NCBI GenBank assembly: GCA_002347725.1
Contig: DDXA01000002.1
Span: forward strand, 27,650 to 91,649
Source: Actinobacteria bacterium UBA2272
GTDB lineage: Bacteria > Actinomycetota > Coriobacteriia > Anaerosomatales > Anaerosomataceae
DNA length: 64,000 nucleotides
Reading direction: 5' to 3'
Of the stretch, positions 16,912 to 26,085 are shown in pieces; positions within the stretch are counted from its first letter, which is position 1, and each line of letters begins with the position of its first letter. The notes under the pieces were generated by a model, which was not told the DNA's origin, made no database searches, and saw nothing but the letters and a program-made list of their open reading frames with translations. Made by a program: the position numbers and the translations under genes.

Positions 16912-18236
16912 GCCGACCCCTCGTCGATGTGGAACTGCATGACCGAGTCCTCCAGGCGACGTGCCATGTCGGCAAGGTCCTGCGCCGAGGATGAGATCTC
17001 CTCCATGCACGCTGTCTGCTGCTGAGCGGCGGCGGCCGTCTCCTCGGCGCTCGCCGCGTTCTCCTCGACGACAGCGGCGATGTCGTGCATCGCGCGATCG
17101 ACCTCCGAGGTGCGCCGGGCCTGATTCGAGGTCGCCGAGGCGATCTCCTGCGCGAGGCCCGCGGTGCGTGTGACTGCCTCGGTGATCTGGCGCAGCGTGT
17201 CGCCGGTTCTGCCGACGACGGTAGCCCCCACGGCTACCTCCGTCGTCCCGATCTGCATGTACTTGAGAGCCTTGGCTGTCTCCGACTGTACGTCTTTGAT
17301 GAGTTCGCCGATCTGCTCGGCGGCCTTGCCCGATCCCTCGGCAAGCTTACGGACCTCCTCGGCGACCACGGAAAAGCCCCGCCCCGACTCGCCGGCGCGG
17401 GCTGCCTCGATCGCGGCATTCAGCGAGAGCAGGTTGGTCTGGTCGGCGATGGTCGTGATGACGTCGACGATGTTGCCGATCTCCTGGGAACGAAGGCCGA
17501 GTCTCTCGACCGAGCCCGCAAGCGTCTCGATCGCGTCGCGCACCTCGCTGATCTTCGAGACGGCCTCGTGGGTGGCCTGTTCCCCCATGAGAGCGGCCTG
17601 CGCCGCCTCATCGCTCGTCCTGCTCGCCTCGACCGCCTGCTCGGCAACGGCGCAGATCGACTCGGAGATGGACTGCATCGCAGCCGAGGTCTCCTCCACC
17701 TTGCGCGACTGCAGCTCCGCGCCGTGAGCAATCTGCTGTACGGATGACGAGATCTCCATCGACGACGCGTTGATCTCCTGCGATGAGGCCGAAAGCTGCG
17801 TCGCGGCGTTGGTGACGGACTCGGAGGATCGCCGCACCTGGCCAGCGATCTCGCCGAGGGACGCGATCAGGCTGTTGCACTCCATGACGAGCAGCCCGAT
17901 CTCGTCATCGTGGGGCGCGGTGGCGCGGACCGTGAGGTCACCGGCTCCGGCATCGGTCATGACGCCACCGAGGTCACGCAGCGGCTCGAGTACGCGCCGC
18001 TTGAAGACCCTGCGCCATGCCCACGAGCCCGGGATCGCGCACAGCATCATCGCCGCACCGCCGAACAACGCGGTCAGGAACAGTTGCCTGGCATCGATCT
18101 TGAGTACCACAAGCGCGAACAGCCCGGTGAACGTGAGCCCTGCCGCCACGGCGGGGCCGATGGTCGCCCAGGTGAGGAGCGTGAACGTGAAGGACAGACC
18201 CCGTCTTACCTCACTCGACCGGTACGTCTCGGACAT
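16896..18236 (-). CDS. Methyl-accepting chemotaxis protein
   Basis: From ATG 18236, preceded by GGAGGAGGG, this is a 446-residue receptor. Two membrane helices (about 20-42 and 48-68) are linked by only a few residues, so there is no external sensor domain. A HAMP domain (about 70-122) and the MCP signalling helix follow, with tip [19 protein letters not shown]. Extended Ala/Glu-rich helices end in [10 protein letters not shown]. It lies between cheR and cheW and is the receptor dedicated to this cluster. Confidence 0.94.
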   Translation of the reverse strand: MSETYRSSEVRRGLSFTFTLLTWATIGPAVAAGLTFTGLFALVVLKIDARQLFLTALFGGAAMMLCAIPGSWAWRRVFKRRVLEPLRDLGGVMTDAGAGDLTVRATAPHDDEIGLLVMECNSLIASLGEIAGQVRRSSESVTNAATQLSASSQEINASSMEISSSVQQIAHGAELQSRKVEETSAAMQSISESICAVAEQAVEASRTSDEAAQAALMGEQATHEAVSKISEVRDAIETLAGSVERLGLRSQEIGNIVDVITTIADQTNLLSLNAAIEAARAGESGRGFSVVAEEVRKLAEGSGKAAEQIGELIKDVQSETAKALKYMQIGTTEVAVGATVVGRTGDTLRQITEAVTRTAGLAQEIASATSNQARRTSEVDRAMHDIAAVVEENAASAEETAAAAQQQTACMEEISSSAQDLADMARRLEDSVMQFHIDEGSAWTNS

Positions 18237-18297
18237 CCGGTTCCCTCCTCCGCGGTGCAACGAGCGCTTCGACGACCACGATAGCAAACCCCGGGGT

Positions 18298-19146
18298 TCA
18301 CTGCAGCGGAATCGGCTTCCGGTAGATGCGCTCGCGCGTGTTGATGAGCTCGAAGCGCTTGGCGAGCGCGGGTGCCAGGCGCTCGCTTCTCCCAAGCACC
18401 AGGTAGCCACCGCGCGAGAGAGAGTCCCAGAAGGCCTCCACCATCCGCTCCTGTTCGTCCCGGTTGAAGTAGATGAACACGTTGCGGCAGAACACCACGT
18501 CGACGGCGTTCAGGGGCTCGTCGGCGAAGAGGTTGAGATGCTGGAAGCGCACGTACTTGGTCACGGCAGGTTTCATGTGGAAGGTGTCCCCGGCGACGTC
18601 GACGAACAGGCTCCGGTCAGCTGTCGGTATGTGCGCCAGTTGGGCGACAGGGTACTCGGCGCGCTTGGCGACCGCCAGCGCTCGGCGGTCGATGTCGGTG
18701 CCGATGACCGTCGGGAGGAAACCCGCCTTGGGATGGTGACGCATCTCGTCGAGCAGCGCCATCGCGATCGAGTATGGCTCCTGACCCGTTGCACATCCCG
18801 CAGACCACACGCGGATGATCCGCTGGTGCCGTGCGGACTTCGTCGACAGCAGCTCGGGCAGCACCTCGGCGCGAAACACCTCGAAGACCGATGAGTCCCT
18901 GAAGAACTGCGTCACGTTGATCGTGAGCGTATCGAGCAAGCGGGCGTACTCGTCAGGATCCTCATCGAGGCGTGCGGCGTACTGCCGATACGTGTGCAGA
19001 CCGAGCGCATGCAGCCGAGCTGCGATACGGCGCTCGACATAGCGTGGGCGGTACTGAGCGAGGTCGAGCCCGCGTTCGTCACGGACCTTGTCGGTCAGCC
19101 TGGTCAGGTTCCCACGGTAGATCGCGTCCGCTGGACGTGCGTCCAT
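18298..19146 (-). CDS. cheR: Chemotaxis protein methyltransferase CheR
   Basis: From ATG 19146 (GGGAGA upstream) the protein is 282 residues. The N-terminal CheR helical domain ([29 protein letters not shown]) precedes a SAM-binding domain with [19 protein letters not shown], then [11 protein letters not shown] and [11 protein letters not shown], ending [14 protein letters not shown]. CheR methylates receptor glutamates. It is the first gene of the che cluster. The much longer upstream reading frame is antisense to the transpeptidase gene and is not real. Confidence 0.95.
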   Translation of the reverse strand: MDARPADAIYRGNLTRLTDKVRDERGLDLAQYRPRYVERRIAARLHALGLHTYRQYAARLDEDPDEYARLLDTLTINVTQFFRDSSVFEVFRAEVLPELLSTKSARHQRIIRVWSAGCATGQEPYSIAMALLDEMRHHPKAGFLPTVIGTDIDRRALAVAKRAEYPVAQLAHIPTADRSLFVDVAGDTFHMKPAVTKYVRFQHLNLFADEPLNAVDVVFCRNVFIYFNRDEQERMVEAFWDSLSRGGYLVLGRSERLAPALAKRFELINTRERIYRKPIPLQ

Positions 19147-19233
19147 CGGCTCTCCCGCCTCGTCGAGTTTGCGTGGCCATTGTAGAATACGCCCAAGTCC
19201 CTCGCACCGGACGCTTAACAAGGAGCCGTCTCC

Positions 19234-20271
19234 ATGCACCGAGCATCCACTCCCGTTCGAGCCCTCGCGCTTGTCGCAGCGATGCTGCTGTTCTTCACCG
19301 CCGGCGGTGGCGCGCTTGCCGTCGCCGACGACTACCTTTCCCGTGAGGTACTGCCGACAGGCGCCGAGGTCGCCGGCGTGGATGTCGCGGGACTGTCCCG
19401 CGAGGCCGCGCGCGAACTCATCGCGCGGGAGGTCGCCGAGCCACTGGCCGAACCGCTCGAGGTCGTGTACGGCGACCGGACCTTCACCCTGGATGCCGCG
19501 ACGCTCATCACCGTGGACGTCGAGGCCATGGTCGACGCCGCCTTCGAACCGCACGCGCTCGCAGCGCTGCCCCGTCGCGTGGTGGACCGCACCCTCGACC
19601 GCCCGTCGGGGGCCCGGGCCGACGTGGCGCTCGCGCTCGATGAGGCGGGCGTCGCCGCATGGATAGACGACGTGGCCGTGTCCGTGGATACCGAGCCGGT
19701 CGACGCCACGATGACCGTCGATGTGAACCGGCTCGTCGTCGTCCCATCCGAGGCGGGCGAGTCGGTGGACCGGCAGGCCACCGCCGAGCGTCTCCGCGCG
19801 GCGTTGTTCGCAGGCGAGAAGCGCGTGGAGCTCGCCGTCGACCTCACCGCTCCAGCGGTGACCGAGTCCGACCTCGGCCCGGCGATCATCGTCGACCTCT
19901 CCGAGCGGCGCCTCTACCTGTACGACGAAGGCGATCTGTTCAAGACGTACGGCGTTGCCGTGGGCACGCCAAGCCATCCGACGCCGCGCGGTGACTTTGA
20001 GATCACACTCAAGCGGTACATGCCGACCTGGTCGAATCCCGGCTCCGCGTGGGCGGCCGACATGCCGAAGACGATCGGCCCCGGCCCGAGCAACCCTCTC
20101 GGGACGCGCGCACTCAACATCAACTCGCCCGGAATCCGCATCCACGGCACCTCGGCGGACTACTCCATCGGCACCGCAGCTTCGCACGGGTGCATGCGGA
20201 TGCACCGGTGGGACATCGAGGACCTCTACGAGCGCGTCGAGGTAGGTACCCCCGTCTACATCGTCAGGTAG
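19234..20271 (+). CDS. Exported L,D-transpeptidase (YkuD) with N-terminal PG-binding-4 domain
   Basis: An N-terminal membrane anchor or signal (ALALVAAMLLFFTAGGGALA) is followed by a PG_binding_4-type domain beginning EVAGVDVAGLSREAARELI, and a C-terminal YkuD domain. The catalytic motif is IHGTSADYSIGTAASHGCMRM, with the nucleophilic Cys in SHGC. The enzyme makes 3-3 peptide cross-links or attaches proteins to peptidoglycan outside the membrane. The protein is 345 residues. Its stop faces the DUF3343 gene. Confidence 0.92.
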   Translation: MHRASTPVRALALVAAMLLFFTAGGGALAVADDYLSREVLPTGAEVAGVDVAGLSREAARELIAREVAEPLAEPLEVVYGDRTFTLDAATLITVDVEAMVDAAFEPHALAALPRRVVDRTLDRPSGARADVALALDEAGVAAWIDDVAVSVDTEPVDATMTVDVNRLVVVPSEAGESVDRQATAERLRAALFAGEKRVELAVDLTAPAVTESDLGPAIIVDLSERRLYLYDEGDLFKTYGVAVGTPSHPTPRGDFEITLKRYMPTWSNPGSAWAADMPKTIGPGPSNPLGTRALNINSPGIRIHGTSADYSIGTAASHGCMRMHRWDIEDLYERVEVGTPVYIVR

Positions 20272-20283
20272 AGCACGGGGGCG

Positions 20284-20535
20284 TCAGCGACGTGCACGGT
20301 CCTCGATCTCGATGACGCCGTTCACATCGACCCGCGCGGTCTCAAGCACTGCGGACGCGGACTGACGCTGTTCGGCGGGAACCCGCACGGCGAACCCGCA
20401 CAGCGACCCGAGCGCCCGCGGCGTGGGAATGAGCGCCACCTCCAGGTCCGCCGCAAGGAGCGCGTCTTCGGCCTTGAGCGCCACGTGAGTGCTGTCGAAG
20501 CCGAAGACCGCGAACAGGGCGCGTCCGGATGTCAC
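20284..20535 (-). CDS. DUF3343 protein (putative Se/S carrier-like)
   Basis: The 83-residue protein matches the DUF3343 pattern: FGFDSTHVALKAEDALLAADLEVALIPTPRALGSLCGFAVRV, with a single conserved Cys in SLCGFAV. Pfam describes this family as putative Se/S carrier protein-like. It overlaps the cysteine desulfurase gene by four bases, and the pair ends the molybdenum cofactor cluster. It may receive S or Se from the desulfurase; this is inference. Confidence 0.85.
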   Translation of the reverse strand: MTSGRALFAVFGFDSTHVALKAEDALLAADLEVALIPTPRALGSLCGFAVRVPAEQRQSASAVLETARVDVNGVIEIEDRARR

Positions 20536-21686
20536 GCGACGATCTCCCGCATCGCCTCGAGCGCCACAGCGACGTCGTCATCGGTAAGCCCGAGTCCGAG
20601 GCCGAACCGCAGCGCGCCTGTCTCGGCCGTGCCCACGGTCTCGTGCGTCCAGGGGCTGCAGTGCAGCCCCGCGCGAACGGCGATCCCCGCCCTGCGCTCG
20701 AGCGCGAACGCAAGCTCGTCCGGCGCGAGGCGGTCGTGCGTGACGCTCACCACCGGAACGCGCTCCTCGCCCGGAGGTGGGCCGAGAACGCGAATGCCGT
20801 CGATGCCGAGGAGCTCTTCGTGCAGCCGCCGCGTCAGCCGTCGCTCGGTGGCGCGGATCTCATCGCCGCGCGCACGCAGCAGCCGGGCCGCCGCACCGAG
20901 TCCTGCGGCACCCGGCGTGTTGCCGGTACCGGCCTCGTACCGGTCGGGACGGGCACTCGGCTGGGCGGACGCACCGGAATCTCCCCCGCCGCCGCCCTGC
21001 ACGAGTTCTGTCGGCTGGAAGGCCGGCGAAAGGTACAGCGCACCGATCCCCTGCGGGCCGAGCAGGCCCTTGTGCCCCGAGCACGCGTACGCGTCCGCGC
21101 CGAGGGCGGACAGGTCGAGCGCGATGTGACCCGCGCCCTGCGCGCCGTCCACGATCATGACCGAGCCGTGCTCGTGCGCAATGTCGGCCAGGTCGCCGAT
21201 CGGCTGGATGGCGCCCGTGACGTTGGATGCGTGCTGGCAGATGACCGCGCGAGTGGGCCGCTCGCGTACCGCTCGCTCGACCTCGTCGGCGTCGATCCGA
21301 CCCTGTGCGTCCGCGCGGACGACCGATACCTCCACGCCGAGCGCGGCGAGTGCGAGCAGCGGACGGACCACCGAATTGTGCTCGACCGACGACACGACAA
21401 CGCGGTCACCGGGCACGAGCGAGCCCTTGAGCACGAGGTTGACAGCCGAGGTGCATCCCGCCGTGAAGATGATGTCGCGATCGTCGGGCACGCCGAGGAG
21501 CGCCGCGAGTGCCGAGCGAGCGCCGGCGATCGTCCGCGCGGCGCCGAGCGAGAGCGCGTGCGCGCCGCGGCCGGGGTTGCCGCCAGCCTCGGCCATCGCC
21601 CGCACCATCGCATCGACGACCTCGGGCGGCTTGGGCCAGGAGGTCGCCGCGTGGTCGAAGTAGCGTATCGGATGCTCGGCGGCCAT
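20532..21686 (-). CDS. Cysteine desulfurase / selenocysteine lyase-like PLP enzyme
   Basis: A 384-residue class V aminotransferase fold. The N-terminus is RYFDHAATSWPKPPEVVDA. The PLP Lys is in ACSGHKGLLGPQGIG, and the C-terminal active-site Cys is in VRAGLHCSPWTH. This matches the SelD-linked cysteine desulfurase family (TIGR01977 type). Members occur with selD and DUF3343 around selenium-dependent molybdenum hydroxylases. Here it lies at the end of the Moco operon, so it probably supplies S (or Se) for Mo/W cofactor maturation, possibly to FdhD. Confidence 0.85.
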   Translation of the reverse strand: MAAEHPIRYFDHAATSWPKPPEVVDAMVRAMAEAGGNPGRGAHALSLGAARTIAGARSALAALLGVPDDRDIIFTAGCTSAVNLVLKGSLVPGDRVVVSSVEHNSVVRPLLALAALGVEVSVVRADAQGRIDADEVERAVRERPTRAVICQHASNVTGAIQPIGDLADIAHEHGSVMIVDGAQGAGHIALDLSALGADAYACSGHKGLLGPQGIGALYLSPAFQPTELVQGGGGGDSGASAQPSARPDRYEAGTGNTPGAAGLGAAARLLRARGDEIRATERRLTRRLHEELLGIDGIRVLGPPPGEERVPVVSVTHDRLAPDELAFALERRAGIAVRAGLHCSPWTHETVGTAETGALRFGLGLGLTDDDVAVALEAMREIVA

Positions 21687-21689
21687 GGT

Positions 21690-22175
21690 CTAGCCGTGCC
21701 CCCCGCCGGCCATCATCTCGGCAGCGTGCTCGAGCACGCCTTCCACGAAGCCGAACGATTCGCGCACCGCTTTCTCCGAGCCGGGCAGGTTCACGATGAG
21801 CGTGCTGCCCCGCTGACCCGCCGTGCCGCGCGAGAGCATCGCCCGCGATGTGATCTTGAGGCTCTCGCCCCGAATGACCTCGCCGATGCCCGGAACCTCG
21901 CGGTCCGCCACGCCGAGCGTGGTCTCGGGCAGGACGTCGCGCGGGCCGATGCCGGTGCCACCCGTGGTGAACACGATGTCGCACGCGTCGTCATCGGCCA
22001 TCTGGATGAGTGCGGTGGCGATTCGGTCGCGGTCGTCCGGAACGAGGTGGTAGGCGACGACCTCCCAGCCCCGCGCCTCGGACATCTCGATCAGCGCGCG
22101 TCCGGAGGTGTCGTCCGCCTCTCCCGCGGCGCGCGTATCCGAAGACGTCAGGACGCCGATTCGCAGACGCGCCAT
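21690..22175 (-). CDS. Molybdopterin adenylyltransferase / MoaB-MogA family protein
   Basis: The 161-residue protein has the MoCF_biosynth fold: LRIGVLTSSDTRAAGEADDTSG, TTGGTGIGPRDVLPE, and MLSRGTAGQRGSTLIVNLPGSEKAV. MogA adenylates molybdopterin before metal insertion by MoeA. It overlaps the MOSC gene by one base. Confidence 0.93.
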   Translation of the reverse strand: MARLRIGVLTSSDTRAAGEADDTSGRALIEMSEARGWEVVAYHLVPDDRDRIATALIQMADDDACDIVFTTGGTGIGPRDVLPETTLGVADREVPGIGEVIRGESLKITSRAMLSRGTAGQRGSTLIVNLPGSEKAVRESFGFVEGVLEHAAEMMAGGGHG

Positions 22176-22615
22176 CAGGCAGCGCCTCCCTCGACGTTGA
22201 TCTCGTCGCCGACCGCGACCGGTCCGCCCTCGATGACGATAGCGAAGATGCCCTCCTTCGGCATGACGCAGTCACCGGCCTGGTAGTAGATCGCGCACTT
22301 CGTGTGGCACTCCTTGCCGATCTGCGTCACCTCGAGAAGCGTATCGCCCACCCGGAAGCGTGTACCCACCGGGAGCGACACGAGGTCGATGCCCCGGGTC
22401 GTGATGTTCTCCGCGAAGTCACCGGCGTCCACATCGAGACCCTTCGCCTGCATCTTGGCGATGGACTCCTCGGCAAGCAGACTCACCTGGCGATGCCAGT
22501 CACCTGCGTGCGCATCGCCATCAAAGCCGCTCCCGACCACGAGCACGCCCTCGGTACCCGGTGTCTTGCGCACGGTCTTCTTCTCGGAAAGGTTGATGGA
22601 TACGACAGTCGCCAT
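22175..22615 (-). CDS. MOSC domain protein
   Basis: This 146-residue MOSC protein has GVLVVGSGFDGDAHAGDWHRQVSLL, ENITTRGIDLVSLPVGTRF and the Cys-bearing GKECHTKCAIYYQAGDC. MOSC domains carry sulfur bound to a conserved Cys for Moco-dependent enzymes. Stand-alone members in Moco operons are thought to deliver sulfur to the cofactor. It lies between mogA and moaC. Confidence 0.92.
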   Translation of the reverse strand: MATVVSINLSEKKTVRKTPGTEGVLVVGSGFDGDAHAGDWHRQVSLLAEESIAKMQAKGLDVDAGDFAENITTRGIDLVSLPVGTRFRVGDTLLEVTQIGKECHTKCAIYYQAGDCVMPKEGIFAIVIEGGPVAVGDEINVEGGAA

Positions 22616-22618
22616 CTG

Positions 22619-23101
22619 CTAGTCCTCCTTGCGGGTCCACGTGCCCGAAGCGCCGCCCGACTTCTCGAGCAGGCGTACGCTGGTCACTTCCATACCGCGA
22701 TCGACGGCCTTGCACATATCGTAGAGCGCAAGCCCGGCCACTGCCGCGGCCGTGAGCGCTTCCATCTCTATGCCTGTCTTGCCGTCCGTCGCCACCGTCG
22801 CCGTGATGTGTACCTCGTCCTCGCCGGGCTCGAGATCCACCGACACCTTGGTGATCGGCAGCGGATGACACAGAGGGATGAGGTCCGCCGTGCGCTTGGC
22901 GGCCTGGATGCCGGCGATGCGCGCCACGGCGAACACGTCGCCTTTGGGTGCGCGACCCTCGACGATCATCGCGAGGGTCTCCGGCTGCATGCGCACCGTC
23001 GCCTCGGCGGTCGCCACGCGGTGCGTCACGGGCTTGGCGCCGACGTCGACCATGTGCGCGGCGCCGTGCTCATCGAGATGCGTGAGGCGGTCGTGGGACA
23101 T
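22619..23101 (-). CDS. moaC: Cyclic pyranopterin monophosphate synthase MoaC
   Basis: The 160-residue protein has the MoaC motifs [64 protein letters not shown]. It makes cPMP from the product of MoaA. It starts one base after the end of the moaA frame, so they are co-translated. Confidence 0.95.
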   Translation of the reverse strand: MSHDRLTHLDEHGAAHMVDVGAKPVTHRVATAEATVRMQPETLAMIVEGRAPKGDVFAVARIAGIQAAKRTADLIPLCHPLPITKVSVDLEPGEDEVHITATVATDGKTGIEMEALTAAAVAGLALYDMCKAVDRGMEVTSVRLLEKSGGASGTWTRKED

Positions 23102-23102
23102 C

Positions 23103-24125
23103 TCAGCCTCCTATCTGGGACATACGCCGAGTCGTTCCGTGGCGCTGGTCGTGGCCCTCGGGCTTGGCGGCAAGCGCCACGCGGATGATGTCGCGGACGT
23201 CGGCGTCGCTGCCGCTCCTCAAGACGGCGCGCACGTCGATCTCGTCGTCGCTGAACAGACACGTGCGCAGCCGCCCGTCGGCGGTGAGCCGAAGCCGGTT
23301 ACACTCGCCGCAGAAGTGGTGCGACAGCGGGGAGATGACGCCGAGCGTGCCGGCCGCGCCCGGGAACCGGTAGTAGCGCGCCGGTCCCCAGCCTCCGGGA
23401 GCCGAGTCGCGCGCGACAGCCGCAAGCTCGCCGAGGCCAGCTGCTGCGCCCTCGGCGGTCAGGCGGGTCAGGATCTCGTCGGTGGAGACATGGTCGGCCT
23501 CTGTCCAGCCATCTGCCTCGGCGCTCGTGCAGGAGTGCTCACCGACCGCTCCGACCGGCATGTATTCGATGAAGCGCACATGCAGCGGACGCTCGAGCGT
23601 CATCCGTGCGAAACCGAGTAGATCCTGATCGAGCGAGCGGACGACCACGACATTGAGCTTGACCGGGTCCATCCCCGCGTCGAAGGCGGCCTCGAGTCCC
23701 TCAAGCGCGTCGGCGAGCTTTCCTCCACGCGTGACACGTGCGAACACCTCGGGATCGAGCGTGTCGAGCGAGATGTTGATGCGCCTGAGCCCCGCCTCCG
23801 CCAGTTCGGCTGCGTACCGCGGCAGCAGCGTCGCGTTCGTGGTGAGCGCGATCGCCTCGATGCCGGTCGTCTCGCGCAGGCGCCGCACATGATCGACGAT
23901 GCCGAGCCGGACGAGCGGCTCACCGCCGGTCAGTCGTATCTTGCTGATGCCCTCGCCCGCTGCGACGCGCGCAAAACGCTCGATCTCTTCGAACGAGAGA
24001 ATGTCGCCCGAAGGCTTCCAGTCGACGCCCTCGGGCGGCATGCAGTAGACGCACCGCAGGTTGCAGCGGTCCGTCACGCTGATGCGCAGATAGTCTATGC
24101 GCCTGCCGAATCCGTCAGTCGCCAT
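23103..24125 (-). CDS. moaA: GTP 3',8-cyclase MoaA (radical SAM)
   Basis: From ATG 24125 (ribosome site GAGGTGG) the protein is 340 residues. The N-terminal radical SAM cluster is CNLRCVYC, the C-terminal 4Fe-4S cluster uses [18 protein letters not shown], and it ends in the conserved double glycine (SQIGG). It converts GTP to 3',8-cyclo-GTP. Its start is inside the end of mobB by 11 bases. Confidence 0.96.
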   Translation of the reverse strand: MATDGFGRRIDYLRISVTDRCNLRCVYCMPPEGVDWKPSGDILSFEEIERFARVAAGEGISKIRLTGGEPLVRLGIVDHVRRLRETTGIEAIALTTNATLLPRYAAELAEAGLRRINISLDTLDPEVFARVTRGGKLADALEGLEAAFDAGMDPVKLNVVVVRSLDQDLLGFARMTLERPLHVRFIEYMPVGAVGEHSCTSAEADGWTEADHVSTDEILTRLTAEGAAAGLGELAAVARDSAPGGWGPARYYRFPGAAGTLGVISPLSHHFCGECNRLRLTADGRLRTCLFSDDEIDVRAVLRSGSDADVRDIIRVALAAKPEGHDQRHGTTRRMSQIGG

Positions 24126-24639
24126 CGGAGCCACCTCGCAGGAACGTCCGCTCGACCAGGTCGGCGAGACCGGGCGTGTCATCGAGCCCGAAGACCGGCA
24201 CGTCCCCGACCTCGAGTTCGTCGTTGTCGGTCACGAGCGCGAAGAGTTCGGACGGCTCGCAGACGAGTTCTGTCGACCGGGCCCGGCGCGAGACCTCGAT
24301 CCGCACGTCGCCGGCACGCCGGTATCCCTCGGTCAGCAAAATGTCCACGTCGTGCGCCAGCTCGAGCAGTTCGTCGAGGGTGGCCTCGTGGTCCATGTCG
24401 CGCGTCATGCCGAGTTTGGACGGTGAACTGACGAGGGAGACGACCGAGCCCGCCTTCGCATGCCGCCACGAGTCCTTGCCCGGGACGTCGATGTCGAAGT
24501 CGTGCACGTGGTGCTTGACGCTGCCCACGCGGTGCCCGCGGTCGGCGAGCGCCCGGATGAGCCGCTCCATGAGCGTGGTCTTGCCCGAGTCGCTCTTGCC
24601 TACCACCGAGACGACCGGGATGCCGGTCCCGTCGCTCAC
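24115..24639 (-). CDS. mobB: MobB, molybdopterin-guanine dinucleotide biosynthesis adaptor
   Basis: From GTG 24639 (directly after the preceding stop, TAGCGTG) the protein has 174 residues. It has a P-loop VVGKSDSGKTTLMERLI and the MobB pattern KHHVHDFDIDVPGKDSWRHAKAG, then EGYR. MobB binds GTP and supports MobA in attaching GMP to the cofactor. An ATG at 24678 would overlap the small upstream gene; I prefer the GTG although its ribosome site is weak. Confidence 0.92.
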   Translation of the reverse strand: MSDGTGIPVVSVVGKSDSGKTTLMERLIRALADRGHRVGSVKHHVHDFDIDVPGKDSWRHAKAGSVVSLVSSPSKLGMTRDMDHEATLDELLELAHDVDILLTEGYRRAGDVRIEVSRRARSTELVCEPSELFALVTDNDELEVGDVPVFGLDDTPGLADLVERTFLRGGSDGD

Positions 24640-24640
24640 G

Positions 24641-24859
24641 CTAGAAGCACCCGAGGTCGCAGTTGTGGACCCGGACACCAGCGGCGTCGGCGGCGGCGCC
24701 GGCTACCTTGTACGGTACGCCCTCGTCCTCGGCGAACTTGCGAAGCACCGGACACGTGATCTTGCCGTCGGTCGCCTTGGCCTCGATTGCGGCTTTCATC
24801 TCATCGGTCACCTGAGACGTCCAACGCGGATCGGCGAACTTCTGGGAATCGCTGCTCAT
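24641..24859 (-). CDS. Small conserved protein with CxLGCF C-terminus
   Basis: The 72-residue protein is helical (MKAAIEAKATDGKITCPVLRKFAEDEGVPYKVAGAAADAAGV) and ends VRVHNCDLGCF. I recall similar small proteins with a C-terminal C-x-L-G-C-F near Moco genes in anaerobes, but no function is known to me. Three Cys could bind sulfur or a metal. The start overlaps the end of moeA by four bases (ATGA). Confidence 0.75.
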   Translation of the reverse strand: MSSDSQKFADPRWTSQVTDEMKAAIEAKATDGKITCPVLRKFAEDEGVPYKVAGAAADAAGVRVHNCDLGCF

Positions 24860-26085
24860 GCCGTACCTTCTTCCATATCGAGTCGGATGCAGATGACCTC
24901 GGCGCCGGCGGGGATGTGCGACTCCCCTTCCGGCAGCGAGAGCAGGCAGTTGCCGCGGTGCATAGCGGTCAGGAGCGCGGAGGACTGGTTGCCCGAGATG
25001 GCCACCGAGTAGCCGCCCTCGGCGGCGCGGGTCAGCCGGGCGCGCATGAAGTAGCGCCGGTCGGCCTTCTTGTTAACATCGTGCGCCAGGGTGGCGACCA
25101 CGCGCGGCCGCGCGAGGGACGTGAAGCCTGCCATCTTGCGAAGCGCGGGCCGCACGAACATCTCGAAACCCACCATCGTCGAGGTGGGGTTGCCGGGTAG
25201 GCCGAAAAACGGCGTTCCGCCGATGGTGCCGAACGTCTGCGGCGCGCCCGGCCGCATGGCGACCTTCCAGAAGTCGAGCTCGCCGATCTCCTCGAGCACG
25301 GTCTTGACGACATCGTAGTCGCCCATGCTCACGCCGCCGGTGGTCACCATGAGATCGAACTCGGGCGCCCGGGACAGCAGGGCGCGGGTGTCCTCCGCAT
25401 TGTCGCGAGCCACGCCGAGCACGTGTGGCTCGCCACCCGCCTGCACGACCTGCGCCGCAAGCGAGTACGAGTTGGAGTTGCGGATCTTGCCCGGACCCGG
25501 CTTCTCGGTCACGTCCACCAGCTCGTCGCCCGTTGAGACGATGGCGACGCGTGGGCGCGGACGCACGGGCAGTGTGGCGTGGCCGACGGAGGCCGCCAGG
25601 CCGATGGCCGCCGGACCGATGCACTCACCCGTAAGCAGCACCGACTCACCGGCGCGCACCTCCTCGCCACGTCGTCGGATGTGCTCGCCGACCCGGGTGG
25701 CTGTGAGGATATCCACCGAGTCGCCCGCAGCGCCCGGACGAGTGCGCTCCACCATGACCACCGCGTCGGCTCCCTCCGGGAGCGGTGCGCCGGTCATGAT
25801 CTTCGATGCCTGACCACGACGCACGGCCCGCTCGGGCGCGACGCCGGCGGGAATGTGTTCCACGACCTCGAGCGTCACCGGATCGCTCTCGCTTGCCGCG
25901 GCGACATCGGCGGCGATCAGCGCGTACCCGTCCATAGCCGAGTTGTCGAACGGCGAGATGTCGATGTCCGAGACCACGTCGGCGGCGAGCACACGCCCGA
26001 GAGCGTCAAGTAGACTCACCTGCTCGGAGTCGAGCACGGCGATGCGAGACAGGACCTGTTCGGTTGCTTCCTCGACCGTGATCAC
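24856..26085 (-). CDS. moeA: Molybdopterin molybdenumtransferase MoeA
   Basis: MoeA inserts Mo (or W) into adenylated molybdopterin. From GTG 26085, which overlaps the stop of the upstream gene by four bases (GTGA) and has GAGGAGG eight bases ahead, the protein is 409 residues. Motifs include DISPFDNSAMDGYAL, GQASKIMTGAPLPEGADAVV, PRPRVAIVSTGDEL, TTGGVSMGDYD and FGLPGNPTSTMVGFE. Longer upstream frame is antisense-like and is discarded. Confidence 0.95.
   Translation of the reverse strand: MITVEEATEQVLSRIAVLDSEQVSLLDALGRVLAADVVSDIDISPFDNSAMDGYALIAADVAAASESDPVTLEVVEHIPAGVAPERAVRRGQASKIMTGAPLPEGADAVVMVERTRPGAAGDSVDILTATRVGEHIRRRGEEVRAGESVLLTGECIGPAAIGLAASVGHATLPVRPRPRVAIVSTGDELVDVTEKPGPGKIRNSNSYSLAAQVVQAGGEPHVLGVARDNAEDTRALLSRAPEFDLMVTTGGVSMGDYDVVKTVLEEIGELDFWKVAMRPGAPQTFGTIGGTPFFGLPGNPTSTMVGFEMFVRPALRKMAGFTSLARPRVVATLAHDVNKKADRRYFMRARLTRAAEGGYSVAISGNQSSALLTAMHRGNCLLSLPEGESHIPAGAEVICIRLDMEEGTA

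Noticed and set aside
20529..22286. A 585-residue plus-strand open frame
   Set aside because: Antisense shadow of the cysteine desulfurase and mogA genes.
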